A DNA stretch of 64,000 nt from Spisula solida (Eukaryota > Mollusca > Bivalvia > Venerida > Mactridae), in the NCBI GenBank assembly GCA_947247005.1, contig OX365952.1:2812501-2876500 (forward strand), in the 5' to 3' direction. A model generated the notes under the pieces. That model had not been told where the DNA came from and ran no database searches. It saw only the letters and a list, made by a program, of their open reading frames with translations. Position numbers and translations under genes: made by a program. How positions within the stretch are numbered: the first letter of the stretch is position 1; every line of letters starts with the position of its first letter. Shown in pieces: positions 33,949 to 45,090 of the stretch.

Positions 33949-34503
33949 TTCTAACACGATCTGCGGATTAATCCATATACGCATAGAGCAAACCAGGGCG
34001 TGTATTATTACCGCAATAAAGCATGCTGTCAAATTGAATGTTACTATTTACACCCCGTATCACGTGACATATGTATGAATGAATGAACCGAAAACTTTAT
34101 AGTAAAAACTTCAACGAGTCACAAGTGGCATGAGTATCCAGTGTTACAACTTTGACGCATCTGTTTTTAGAAACTCCAATATACTCTCGAAACTAAGTTT
34201 CTTAAAACTTCTGATAATAAATTAATTTATACTTTTCATTTCATGAAATAGATACCCTATACTCTCGTTATTAAAAGTGTTTCAATGTTTAAAATGTGTT
34301 ATTTCCTTTAGAAAATTACGAAAGTCGTTTTCATTAACGAGGGAGGTAATTGTACGAGCTAATAAGCCACTCAATTTCAGCGTGGAATTGTTTTCAATGT
34401 CAAATGGGTGAAAATGGAATGTGCGCAGTTAAATAGTACGGGATATTATCGTATTTAGAATCAAAATAAAAACTCTGCTCTTGTATTTTGTCGGTGAATA
34501 AAA
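33949..34503 (+). repeat. Interspersed repeat, copy 2 of 2 (about 555 bp)
   Basis: Direct copy of 5015-5578 with small indels. It abuts the 34514-34741 repeat. Confidence 0.8.
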
Positions 34504-34513
34504 CAAATTTGTT

Positions 34514-34741
34514 TTCAGACATAATGCGTGTAAATACAAAATGTATTAAAGTCTGAGTTAAGTTCGGAATCACTATCGCTATAATTACCGGATATTACGG
34601 ACCGCAGAATCTAGACTAATACACATGCCAATATAACTAATCTCTTTTGATTAACTGACAAACAGTTTACATGGATAAATAATATTAAATATATAAATTC
34701 TAGTTTGATTTGTGTTTTCAAGTTCAACGATATGAAATAAC
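34514..34741 (-). repeat. Interspersed repeat, inverted partner of 28709-28920
   Basis: See 28709-28920. This copy has extra bases near ATAATATTAAATATATAAA. Confidence 0.8.
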
Positions 34742-34844
34742 GTCCGCATCTTCATTGAAACAAGTACACATATCTGCTATCTTAACGCTGTTTATCTTTT
34801 TAAAGAAATTTCTTGTTATTGCTGGGGCTTGTTCATTCAGCATT

Positions 34845-34956
34845 TGACGGCTGAGACTTCGAGGGATCCTTTTCTCGTTCGGTTTGGCATTGGACATTGT
34901 GTGATGTATGTTGTTTATGTTTTCTGTGCTGGGCTTAATATTATCTTTTTGCTCAG
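34845..34956 (+). repeat. Dispersed TGAGTGCTGCCTTCCCTGTC family, copy lacking the TGAGTGCTG core
   Basis: ATTTGACGGCTGAGACTTCG, TTCTCGTTCGG, GGCATTGGACATTGTG and TTTTCTGTGCTGGGC, then TTATCTTTTTGCTCAG. The core motif is deleted. Confidence 0.6.
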
Positions 34957-35193
34957 GTTCCTGTTAGGAAATATAAATTAGATCAAATATCTTACACATC
35001 CAACCATCATGTCGTCAAACCTATCCAAGTTAGGAAACATGTGCTTCAAACTTTAACAGATGAACAACCCCAACATGTAGATGTGCATGAAGCAAAAACA
35101 TTAGCTGCAATGATTTTTGCCACGCGGGGGTATATTAGACTGCCGATGGCGACAGTTCTAGTTTATATAATTAGACAGTCTGTACTGTTGTGA
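34957..35193 (+). CDS. Candidate exon, 78 codons then TGA, unidentified
   Basis: Follows TATTATCTTTTTGCTCAG, a strong acceptor-like tract lying at the end of a dispersed repeat. The frame has no ATG near its start and encodes a basic, His-containing segment (VRKHVLQTLTDEQPQHVDVH) followed by a hydrophobic C-terminus. No family recognised. It could be an exon whose acceptor was supplied by the repeat, a mobile-element fragment, or chance. Confidence 0.22.
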   Translation, partial: VPVRKYKLDQISYTSNHHVVKPIQVRKHVLQTLTDEQPQHVDVHEAKTLAAMIFATRGYIRLPMATVLVYIIRQSVLL

Positions 35194-35791
35194 TATAGCC
35201 TTTTCTCATTGGTGCACGTAAAGAAATTTACAGAACATTAAATATATATGTAGTTTAATGACGTATACCTCTATAAACTAGGCATATTATGTTCAAACAC
35301 GTATACTGTACTCTTATGAATGGAACAATGACAATAAACACAATACTGCAAAATAATTCAATTGAAATGGGACAATTTCGTAGTTTTAGTGAAAGAGAAC
35401 ATTTCAAGGGGGAAAAATTCAAGGATTTCGGATTTCAGAAAAACATGGCAAGGTCAATATTTACACAAATTAAACTTAAATCCCCCACGAATATTTATGA
35501 TCTTACAGTATACCAAACAGCTTGTCATTGTCAGGTAATCCACTACACGTTCGCTAATCAGCTGTGCTAAATATATATGAGCCGTTCTCCAGGAAAACCG
35601 GGCTTAGTGACATTGTATTAGTATTTATGTAATAAGGTTAAGAAAACCCTCTTAAATGACAATAAACTCATGCACTTTGATTTCAGTTTAAGTTCTTCGA
35701 TACTATAGATGACTATCCATATTGAGAAATCGAGGGGTTACTGGTTGAAAACCTCTAAAAGCTAAACTTCTCGATTTAGATATGTTTTATT

Positions 35792-37325
35792 AAACAAGAG
35801 GGCCCAAAGGGCCCTAGGTCGCTCACCTGTCGAACTTGACCTAGATTTTGTTCAGATGATCATTGTGACCAAGTTTTATACATATTAGGCCAATATCGTG
35901 ACCTCTAGTGACTACACAAGGTTTTTATATGATTTGACCTAATGACCTAGTTTTTGACCCCAAATAAACCAATATCAAACTTGACCTAGATTTTGTTGAG
36001 ATGATCATTGTGACCAAGTTTCATACAGATTAGGCCAATATTGTGACCTCTAGGGACTACACAAAGTTTTTCTATTATTTGAGCTTGTGACCTAGTTTTT
36101 GACCCCGGATGACCCATTATCGATCCTGACCTAGACTATGTTAAGATGATCATTGTGACTGAGTTTCATAAAGATTAGACCAAAATTGCGACCTCTAGTG
36201 ACTACACAAGGTTTTTCTATGATTTTACCTTGTGACATAGATTTTGACCCCGGATGACCCAATATCCAACTTGACCTAGATTTCATCAAAATGATTATTG
36301 TGACTGAGTTTCATAAAGATTTAGTCAAAATCATGACCTCTAGTGACTATACAAGGTTTTTCTATGATTTGACCTTGTGACCTAGTTTTTGACCCCGGAT
36401 GACCCAATATCAAACTTGACCTAGATTTTGTACAGATGATCATTGTGCCAAGTTTCATAAAGATTAAGTCAAAATTGTGACCTCTAGTGACTACACAAGG
36501 TTTTTTGTATGATTTGACCTTGTGACCTAGTTTTTGACCCCGGATAACCCAATATCGAAATTGACCTAGATTTTGTTGAGATGATCATTGTGACTGAATT
36601 TCAAAAAGATTAAGTCAAAATTGTGACCTCTAGTGACTACACAAGGTTTTTCTATGATTTGACCTAATGACCTAGTTTTTGACCCAGGATGACCCATTAT
36701 CGAACTTGACCTAGATTTTGTTGACATGATCATTGTGACTGAGTTTCATAAAGATTAAGTAAAAATTGTGACCTCTAGCGACTACACAAGGCTTTTTGTA
36801 AGATTCGACCTTGTGACCTTGTTTTTGACCCCAGATGACCCAATATCACACTTGACCTAGATTTTGTTCAGATGATCAATGTGACCAAGTTTCATAAAGA
36901 TTTAGTCAAAATGGTGACCTCCAGTTACTACACAAGGTTTTTCTATGATTTGACCTAGTGACCTAGTTTTTGACCCCAGATGACCCATTATCGAACTTGA
37001 CCTAGATTTTGTTAAGATGATCATTGTGACCAAGTGTCATAAAGATTAAATCAAAATTGTGACCTATAGTGACTACACAAGGTTTTTCTATGATTTGACC
37101 TAGTGACCTAGTTGTTGACCCCAAATGACCCAATATCGATCTGGGCCTAGATTTTGTTGAGATGATCGTTGTGACCAAGTTTCATAAAGATTAGGCTAAA
37201 ATTGTGACCTATAGTGTCTACACAAGCCAATTGTTGACGGACGGACGGACGGGCGGACGACGGACGACGGACGAAGAGTGATCACAAAAGCTCACTCTGT
37301 CACTTTGTGACAGGTAAGCTAAAAA
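35792..37325 (+). mobile_element. Pearl / Helentron-associated element, family 1 (complete)
   Basis: Starts AAACAAGAGGGCCCAAAGGG, then TCGCTCACCTGTC. It has about 9.5 tandem units of about 146 bp (TTGACCTAGATTTTGTT near 35836, 35979, 36125, 36271, 36416, 36560, 36706, 36853, 36999, 37141). A GACGGACGGACGGGCGGACG microsatellite follows (about 37238), and the end is a 3' hairpin (GCTCACTCTGTCAC-TTT-GTGACAGGTAAGC, stem and loop written separately) and CTAAAAA. The asymmetric inverted termini and the 3' hairpin fit a rolling-circle (Helentron/Helitron2) non-autonomous element. No Rep/helicase coding. Confidence 0.88.
35832..37225 (+). repeat. Tandem array, about 146-bp unit
   Basis: Core of the element above. 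Units differ by 5-15%, for example CAAGTTTCATAAAGATTAAG versus GAGTTTCATAAAGATT. The ORF-free array starts and ends inside the element. Confidence 0.92.
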
Positions 37326-37639
37326 GGAATAGTATTTTAAAATATGATACAAATTTGAAAAGTTTACGTCAATAACTCATCAAATACTGGATTTATGAAC
37401 TTATTGTTAACGTAACGTCAACTAACTTTTGAATGACGTTTGTGACGTCACTAACACAGTAGGGGGAATGGTTAGCTTTAAAAGTCTGTAACTTTGTAAT
37501 TTGATGTTATATTTTGCTTAAATTTTTAGAACCTGTTCTTACGAGTCTTGTCTTTCTAAAGCTACATTATCATGATTTTCATATTTTTGTCACTAAGTCC
37601 GGTTTGTCCTGGAGAACGGCTCATATGTATAATGTGATG

Positions 37640-39005
37640 CACTGAAGTGATTTCCTTCCTGATCTGTCGTTGTATGGCTAGATTTGATGTCCAAACATAA
37701 TTATATCCCTGTCTACCACGCTATGAAAACACTTATTGCAATCACCAACAGGAACGTACATTAAGCAGTTCCGTAAGCTAATTGTTTGATAGTATCTTAT
37801 TGCCTACTAAGAATACATTCAACTTGAGAAATATATCTTTGGTTGAATAAACTTCGGTCTGTCGACCTTTCATGAATGTTCTTACAATATATAGAACCGA
37901 CAAAATAGTATTAGACATGGGTATAAACACCAATTACGGCGCGCACAATCATTTAGAACTACTTTATGCGTACCATCCTTATCATACAAATGTAATTGAC
38001 GCAATTAGCTTTAGTGATCGTCGTTTTCACACACAGATAATAGATATTGCTGCCAGTCACGTGCGTTGGTTCCATTTACTTGCGTGAATAATACACTAAC
38101 GGTTTTGTATATAGCGAAATACAATATACATGTTATGCTGCATTCAATGGTTGCTATCGTGTCGCTGTGCCATTATTTGATCTATTTACATTCACCAAAC
38201 GTTTTCATCGACAGTATGAATTAAAATCTACGTTATTTAACAACATAACCATGGAACTGGGCATGTCATGTACGGATCGCGCTGACAATTAATCCGCATG
38301 AAGATACTTAAACAATGCTTAGAAACAATCAAAGCAGCAATAAGAGCACGCTATAGAAACATCGATAGCGCATTGACACAAGAGTACGTGGGTCAGGACC
38401 TTCAACAGCTTATAACAATAACATTGACTTAAGGCAGAAAGTACAACAGTCACACAGAAAGCATGGTGGAAATGGTTGCAAATACAAATAATAACATTGA
38501 TAAAGGAAATGCAAGCATAATGGTGTGTAATGAAATAGAAATAGAACTCTTAACAGCTAATGCTACGGTCACAAAGCTCGTACGATATCCGTACGAATTG
38601 ATCAACTCGTACGAGTTCACAATATTTGAAATCCTCACGGTTTGTGCATGGTCATAGCGTCTGGTCAAAGCTCGTACGGACCACGAACGATCTATAGAGA
38701 TGCACTCGAACGGTACTCGTACGAGTCTTCGGTGTCCGTATAGGCTCCACACGGACGCCATGCGAGTTTGCCAAAATCAACTCGTAAGGAGCTCCTAGGG
38801 CAAATATGATCGGAGCATTAGCTGGCGTTACAGGAGAATTTGGTGCAAATGAATGTGCATGACTAGCATTGCCACGATATAAGAACTCATTAAGGAAGCG
38901 TGACATGGATATTCATACAAACTTACAATTGCAAAACGGGAGACAACATGTAATGAAAAATGGTTTAAGTTCTAAAAATCTCATAAACACCAGAACCATA
39001 TTGTG
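37640..39005. other. No confident gene; CGTACGAG-rich patch at 38575-38790
   Basis: The patch has many CTCGTACGAG / CGTACGA phrases and produces opposing ORFs (38450-38906) that are not credible. The 71-codon ORF at 37872-38087 looks protein-like but is unmatched. Confidence 0.35.
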
Positions 39006-39009
39006 ACGA

Positions 39010-39190
39010 TGCCAGCTATTACGAGGGCCACTTAAAAAGTATTAATCAGTGGTCAATAATACGTTTGATATTCAATCAATGTGTATAAAATTGTACATTT
39101 TCTGAAAGATACAACCTTTGCCTAGCTAACCACTAAAACAATATTGCAATCGGTAAAATATCCATTCGCCCATATGACATTGAACCAATA
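39010..39190 (+). repeat. Repeat shared with 18263-18440
   Basis: See 18263-18440; the shared ATACAACCTTTGCCTAG and GTGTATAAAATTGTACATTT align. Confidence 0.6.
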
Positions 39191-39723
39191 GGGGTATGAA
39201 ACACTGGAATTGCTAGAAAATAAGGTATATTAGTAGATGTAAGGGTTGATATTAATGGTCATAATTTCTATAATTTTTATCCGATTGATTTGAAATTTGC
39301 AGAATTCATGCACCGTATACTTGTTTAACTAGTGCTGAATCTACATTATTGTTTGGTCAGTCTAAAGTGATTTAGTTGTACATGTACAAGGAATCTGCCA
39401 TGTTCGAAATACTCCAAAAACTGCAATTTGATGGGATTATACCCTATACGTTGTTGCTGCATTGTTCTACTCTACTTCTGAAGTGGGAAAGTCAAACCCC
39501 TACACTCCTACACATTTTCTGAATAAGATTTAAGGAAATTCAGCCTCTATTGCAAGTTTTTGTATGATTTGACCATGTGACCTAGCGTTTGACCCCAGGT
39601 GACTTAATTAATATCAAACTTAACCTAGATTGTGTTGAGATGATTATTAGGACCAAATTTCAAAAAGATTAAGTCGAAATTGTAACCTCTGGTGACTACA
39701 CAGGGTTTTTCTATGATCTGACC

Positions 39724-39858
39724 TATAATTTAAACAAAATATTTCCTCCATATAACTGTACAAATACATGCTATAAAGACAGAACAATACCTTAACACTT
39801 AAAAAAATAATTATGGTTCCAGTGGGGTTTGAACTAACGACCCTCAGGAAAATGTCAA
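39724..39858 (-). mobile_element. SINE 3' part inside repeat unit, copy 1
   Basis: In minus sense, CCTGAGGGTCGTTAGTTCAA (degenerate B box), then AATAATTATTTTTTTAAGTG, TATAGCATGTATTTGTACAG and TATATGGAGGAAATATTTTG. The same tail occurs at 40018-40500 and 42725-42850. Confidence 0.7.
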
Positions 39859-40011
39859 TTGACATTGTGACCTTGTTTTTGACGCCAGATGACCCAAAAT
39901 CGAACTTGGCCTAGATTTTGTTGACAGGATCATTGTGACAAAGTTTCATAAAGATTAAGTTGAAATTGTAACCTCTGGTGACTGACTACACAAGGTTTTT
40001 CTATGATTTGA

Positions 40012-40530
40012 CCTATATTTTAAACAAAATATTTTGGAATATTTTTCCTCCATATAACTGGACAAATGCTATAAAGACAAAACAATACCTAAACACTTAA
40101 AAAAATAAAAAAATAAAAATTATGGTTCCACGACCATCAGGAAAATGTACAAATACATGCTATAAAGACAAAACAATACCTAAACACTAAAAAAATAAAA
40201 ATAAAAAAATAAAAATTATTGTTCCAGTGGGGGTTGAACCCACGACCATCAGGAAAATGTACAAATACATGTTATAAAGACAAAACAATACCTAAACATT
40301 AAAAAAAAAAAATTATGGTTCCAGTGGGGGTTGAACCCACGACCATCAGGAAAATGTACAAATAAATGCTTTACAGACAAAACAATACCTAAACACTCAA
40401 AAAAAATAAAAATAAAAAAATAAAAATTATGGTTCCAGTGGGGGTTGAACCCACGACCCTCAAGAAAATGTCTACGCTCCCTACAGCGCTTTGATTTCCA
40501 CTTAACCATTACAATTCACACCCTGCTTAA
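40012..40530 (-). mobile_element. tRNA-derived SINE with internally duplicated 3' half
   Basis: In minus sense the head at about 40512-40430 reads TAATGGTTAAGTGGAAATCA (A box), with GTCGTGGGTTCAACCCCCAC (B box) as in Leu/Ser-type tRNAs with a long variable arm. The segment from the B box to the tail is then repeated about four times in tandem (TGGTTCCA or TGTTCCA near 40122, 40220, 40317 and 40431 on the plus strand), with A-rich spacers of AAAAATAAAA type. Units are about 95-115 bp. Confidence 0.75.
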
Positions 40531-40924
40531 AATACTAAAATATTTTGATATTTGACCTTTACAAAACTGCTGTGAACCCTGATACACATTTTCATTGGTT
40601 GATGAAAGTTTACTTGTATGTATAGACAGTAGAGAGTTACAGCAGAAAGTTTAGTGACCATGAAGACTACATGTTGAAAGGTTTAAAACAAGGTTTTTCT
40701 ATAATTTGATCTAGTGAGCTAGTTTTTGACCTCAGATGACCCAATATCGAACTTGACCTAGATTTTGTTGAGATGATCATTGTGACCAAGTTTCATAAAG
40801 ATTAGGCCAAAATTGTGACCTCTAGAGAGGACAAAACCCAATTGTTGACGGACGGCGGACGACGGACGAAGTGTGATCACAAAAGCTCACTCTGTCACTT
40901 TGTGACAGGTGAGCTAAAAACACA

Positions 40925-42330
40925 TGAAAGTAATTTTATATAAGAAGAATTACATTAAATGGACAACAGGGTGAATTTTCTTTTTTTCTCATAAATAGGG
41001 GGTATGACATTACCCCACCCACTTTTTTAAAGTTGAGCTCGAACATAAAATTTTGTTGTAAAAAATAAAATTGAGGTAAAAATGATTAAAATCGTCCGAC
41101 GAATGAAAGTACATATAATAATCTAGAACAATTAACATATTAAGAATAAATTAGTGTTTATTTACCTAGTATATATCTTAATATTAATTAGGTTGTAAGT
41201 GTGGTATTTTGAGTCGCGAATGTGACTTGTTTATATTGGTATAGTTTGATAATACTTTACTGTTTTAAAAATTATGGATTGCCATTTAAGAGTACAATGA
41301 TATATATTGCAAATGATATCAATTTAATTTCAGTAAGCCTGAATGACATTTGACAACAACGCTCAGAAATCGCTTGAGCCAATATAACACAATTTTCTAA
41401 CGTATTTATGAGTTATTCTTTGTCCAGTGCGTTAATCCATGTCCTGTTTGAATATCAAAAATTTGAAAATGCTTTCATATTAAATGATGAAAATACCACG
41501 AATGTCTAGCTGAGAGATTGTTCTTTAAGAAAATGTACACTTTTTATAAAGTCAGAGGCAATGGTGTTGATTTATCCCCACTGATTATCGCCCTCGTATA
41601 ATAGAGATCGCATCTGTTATTTTATTTACAGAAAAAAAGTCACCAGGGTAGGCCCAGTGGCCGTCTGCAAGCCAGATGGGTGGATGTCTTATATTGTCAC
41701 ACACATTGCACATCCCGTGTGATATTGGGAACTGTCGTGCGGAGAAGAAGTTGATTTAAATGCAGCGACTATCAAAATTATTCGGACATAGAGGTCGTCA
41801 TAATAATACATACTGGATGCCAATTTGACGAGGTCAAATAAACGAGTCAGATAACAAACGATCTTATTATACTCAAACTGTACAACAACGTTCGACTTGA
41901 ATGTTCACAACATTTCTTCCAAATTTTGCATGTATAGCATTAAGTGTGGTATTGTAAAGATCTTTTTTCTCAAGCACTGTATTTTGTTGACTGAGACGGT
42001 GGCGAGCTTGAACAACATGATAGAAAGTCCATGAAACTACTTTTTTGTTTATTATTCACTGGTTATGACTTGAAAGATATGATTTGTATTAATTGAAAAT
42101 CGGAATGGTTGCCATATAAAACATCACGTAATTAAATAGATATCCACTGAGAATTATGAAATGAGTATTACATAATACCATGACAGACACATTTAAAATA
42201 CTTGAACACCATTGATTTCTTTATCTCTGTCAGATTTTACACTTCAAACACAGAATGAATCCAAATGTCAATTCGTACAAAAACATAAATGATTTATAGC
42301 ATTGTGCATTACTAGCAGTCAATGACGACA
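40925..42330. other. No gene seen
   Basis: AT-rich. No ORF or repeat boundary recognised. Confidence 0.4.
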
Positions 42331-42335
42331 AGTTT

Positions 42336-43478
42336 ATTATCCCCCGCCGAAGGCGAAGGGATAAAGTAGTAGTATGCGTCCGTCCTTCCGTCCGTCCGTC
42401 CCATATCTTGTCCGGAGCATAACTCTTAACATATTTGAGGTATTGACTTGAAATTTGGAATGTGAATAGATGGCAACTAGGGAAAGTGCAGTGACCAAGA
42501 ACCATAACTCTATATGGCCCAGTTTTGAAATTATCTCCCCTTCTTTAATTAAAAAAATATTTTTGTCCAGAGCATAACTCTAAAACTATTTGAGGTATTG
42601 ACTTGAAACTTGGTACTAGGTGAATAGACAGCAACTAGGAGAAGTGTAGTGACCAAGAACCATAACTCTGTATGGCCCAGTTTTGAAATTATCTCCCTTT
42701 GTTTAATTTGGAAATAATTTTGACAAATTCCTGAGGGTCGTGGGTTCAAACCCTACTGGGACCAATTATTATTTTTTATAAGTGTTTATGTAATACTTTG
42801 TATTTAATCATGCATTTATACTGTTATATGGTGGAAAATATTTGAAAAAATGATTTTTTTTTCATTATAGGAATTTATTCATTGTTAAAGAATGAAATAT
42901 GGTGGATGGGGGTCATACAAAATGTTATATCTTGATAATTTCAAGGTGAACCTGTAATTTATTCGGTCTAAGTATGTGTATAACAGTATAAAGAAAATAT
43001 TTGGGTAATTGATAGTGATATATGTCCATTTATTGGAGTTTTATTCAGGAATTTAGAAATTATATATTTTGTAGAATGAAAAAACTCAATTTTACAACTA
43101 TGTTGGTAATATAATTATATGAACATAACCAGCTTAAATAGCATTTTCTGCTTGTGATTGATTTTGTTTTTATTAATATAATTATCATGCACATGGGAAA
43201 CCATTTCGTTCTAAAAATTAAATTAAATTTGATGATTTTATAGACATTTTTGTAAGTATGGTCCTCACATTTTTTCGACAAATTGCAATTATGGGGGTGA
43301 TCAACCAAAACATGTCCCTTCTATTGAACTCTGCCGGGTTCCATTTCATTAATTAACTCTTTATTTATTTTCCCCAACATCTCTTTCCTTCTTTATAAAT
43401 ATAGTCCTTTTTCTATTTAGACCCATAAGTGGCAATCATATACGGCGGGGGTGGCCATGTGATCATGGCTCTTGTTTT
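42336..43478 (-). mobile_element. Pearl-like element, family 2, minus orientation
   Basis: In minus sense it starts AAACAAGAGCCATGATCACA (43478) with CACCCCCGCCG near the start. It ends with a GACGGACGGACGGAAGGACG tract (about 42380-42400) and a 3' hairpin TATCCCTTCGCC-TTC-GGCGGGGGATA near 42339-42364. Two tandem units of about 156 bp lie at 42408-42563 and 42564-42720 (GAGCATAACTCT, GACCAAGAACCATAACTCT, TGGCCCAGTTTTGAAATTAT). A SINE tail is inserted at 42725-42850. Confidence 0.75.
42725..42850 (+). mobile_element. SINE 3' part inserted in family-2 element
   Basis: CCTGAGGGTCGTGGGTTCAA and ACCCTACTGGGACCA (B-box side), then the tail ATAAGTGTTTATGTAATACT and ATATGGTGGAAAATATTTG. Same family as 39724-40530, opposite orientation, head absent. 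Confidence 0.7.
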
Positions 43479-43634
43479 TGAGGTAACGTGTACTTAACAT
43501 CGGTCCCCAGATGCTGTTTAAACAATGTTTTTATAACTCTAATTGTAATCAGTCGTAATTTTAAGGTTATTCAATTATTCTATTCGTCATTTTACCGGGC
43601 CTACTTTTAAGCAGACTTATCAATTCGTACACTA

Positions 43635-43715
43635 TTCTTCTTTTTGTCTTACGCGCTCTAATGTTTCTGTTGAATGCAGATTGCCCTGTCCGTTTTGTTA
43701 TTACCTTTTTATAAT
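43635..43715 (+). repeat. Dispersed TGAGTGCTGCCTTCCCTGTC family, diverged copy
   Basis: TTACGCGCTCTAATGTTTCT, GTTGAATGCAGATTGCCCTG and TTATTACCTTTTT. The minus ORF 43567-43848 is read-through. Confidence 0.5.
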
Positions 43716-44000
43716 CTGCAAAAGATAGTATTTTGTAATTTATGAGGGACCAACTGAAAAGTGGTTTAAAACGATCTAATTGGGACCATGGGACAGCAAA
43801 CGTATGGATGCTTGTCTTGAAAGACAGGAAATCGCTTAATTCATCCAATTCATATTACAAGTCAGGTTGCGCGGGCTGAAACATGGTCGTATAAGACACA
43901 ACGGACCGCGGTTGAAGCCGGTTCTCTTGCACGTTCATAAAACATGTATCTGAACAAAAAGTACACTATTAAACGCCATATAAAGACAGACTATAACGTT

Positions 44001-44395
44001 ATTTATTATTTGCTTGCAATGAATTATGGAGTGTTTCAGTGAAAATAACAGTGAAATTATCACTTTGTTATTTCCACTGTTTTAGAAGCTGGTTCTAGTA
44101 TCATGCAAAAAAGAAACGTAACATCAACGGCACCGGGCTTTAGAATAGACGTTACGTCATAACGACGTCATAATTCTCACGTCGTGACGTTCTAATTTCG
44201 ACGTGATTTTTCCAATTAAGCCAATTACGGCACATATCTAAGAGGAATGGAGACATATAATAAACAGAAAATTTGTTGATTTTTGGTGTAAGATCAATTT
44301 TATTTCACTCATGATCACAGAAAATTTAATTTTAACTCGTGGCTACGCCACTCGTGAGAATATTGATTTTCTGTGATCACTCGGTAAAATAAATA
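44001..44395 (+). repeat. Interspersed repeat of about 390 bp, copy 2 of 2
   Basis: Direct copy of 29788-30168. It differs by the presence of the central ACTCGTGGCTACGCCACTCG segment in the foldback. Confidence 0.85.
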
Positions 44396-44421
44396 AAGAT
44401 CTTACACCAAAATCAACAAAT
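44271..44421. mobile_element. Foldback element with TTTGTTGATTTTTGGTGTAA arms
   Basis: The left arm 44271-44330 pairs with 44362-44421 (TTTTGGTGTAAGATC / GATCTTACACCAAAA, GATCACAGAAAAT / ATTTTCTGTGATCAC). The loop contains GGCTACGCC. A shorter version occurs at 30060-30150. Confidence 0.85.
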
Positions 44422-44440
44422 ATCCTTTATACAATAATAT

Positions 44441-44705
44441 AAACTAATGCACAGCATATTTTTAGCGGACCTACATTATTTGTAACATGCTCATCTAGTA
44501 CTGGATTTTTTGGATGATGCATAACTTTACAATAAATTTATAACCTTGAGCCCGTTTCAAAAAGGCGCTACCGAGCGCTTTCCTACGTCTATGCAACCTA
44601 CAGAAGCGGTCCGTTGCACAAGAAAGCGCTCGATAGCGGTATGATACGAAATATTGGGTAGGAAGTAACGAAGGACGATACGAACCTGCTATCCTTTGTC
44701 AGTCC
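44441..44705 (+). repeat. Long interspersed repeat, fragment A
   Basis: Matches the reverse of 55965-56280: GTAACATGCTCATCTAGTAC, CGCTACCGAGCGCTTTCCTA, GAAAGCGCTCGATAGCGGT and ACGAAGGACGATACGAACCT. Includes an inverted pair around GAGCGCTTTC. Confidence 0.8.
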
Positions 44706-44709
44706 GAAT

Positions 44710-45088
44710 GAATATTTGTCAGCCCGATCCAAATGAAAATATATCTGTCTGTGGATAATGCACGTTTTTTAATTTGTTTAATTCTAGGTTTACTTAAATC
44801 AGGGGTAACTAATTTAAAAATGCATAATTATATATAAACACAGATTACAACTGATTTCAAATAGGCCTAATTTGATATTTTACCTTTTTATACAGTAATG
44901 GGTTGCATGAGTATATCAGACAGTACTTTTGTTCAAGAGAAAAGGCTATTTCCATTTCAATTAATCATATTACGATTAAATATCAAACATCTTTAATCTT
45001 AATCACCTTTTCTTGTTAAATAAATCCTGTTGCAAATCGTCAAAACATAAAATTTAAAGATATTCAGACTGAAAATTCCGGGTTTTAT
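44710..45088. other. No feature seen
   Basis: AT-rich spacer. Confidence 0.4.
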
Positions 45089-45090
45089 TG

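Larger units (their letters stand above)
35575..37626. mobile_element. TIR DNA element split by a nested pearl-like insertion
   Basis: Left terminus ATATGAGCCGTTCTCCAGGA (from 35575) and right terminus TCCTGGAGAACGGCTCATAT (ending 37626) form inverted repeats of about 38 bp. The host element is about 520 bp without the insertion at 35792-37325. Its left part matches the reverse of 3687-3965. No ORF for a transposase. Confidence 0.85.
39538..40920 (+). mobile_element. Pearl-like family 1, 5'-truncated copy carrying SINE insertions
   Basis: Family-1 units at 39555-39722, 39860-40012 and 40685-40835 are followed by a GACGGACGG tract (about 40850) and the intact 3' hairpin with GTGACAGGTGAGCTAAAAA at 40902-40920. 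The AAACAAGAG start is missing. Two units are interrupted by SINE sequence at the same internal position (after TGATCTGACCTAT / TGATTTGACCTAT). Confidence 0.85.

Noticed and set aside
35832..37225. CRISPR-like array of regular repeats
   Set aside because: Units are contiguous 146-bp tandem repeats without unique spacers, inside a eukaryotic mobile element.
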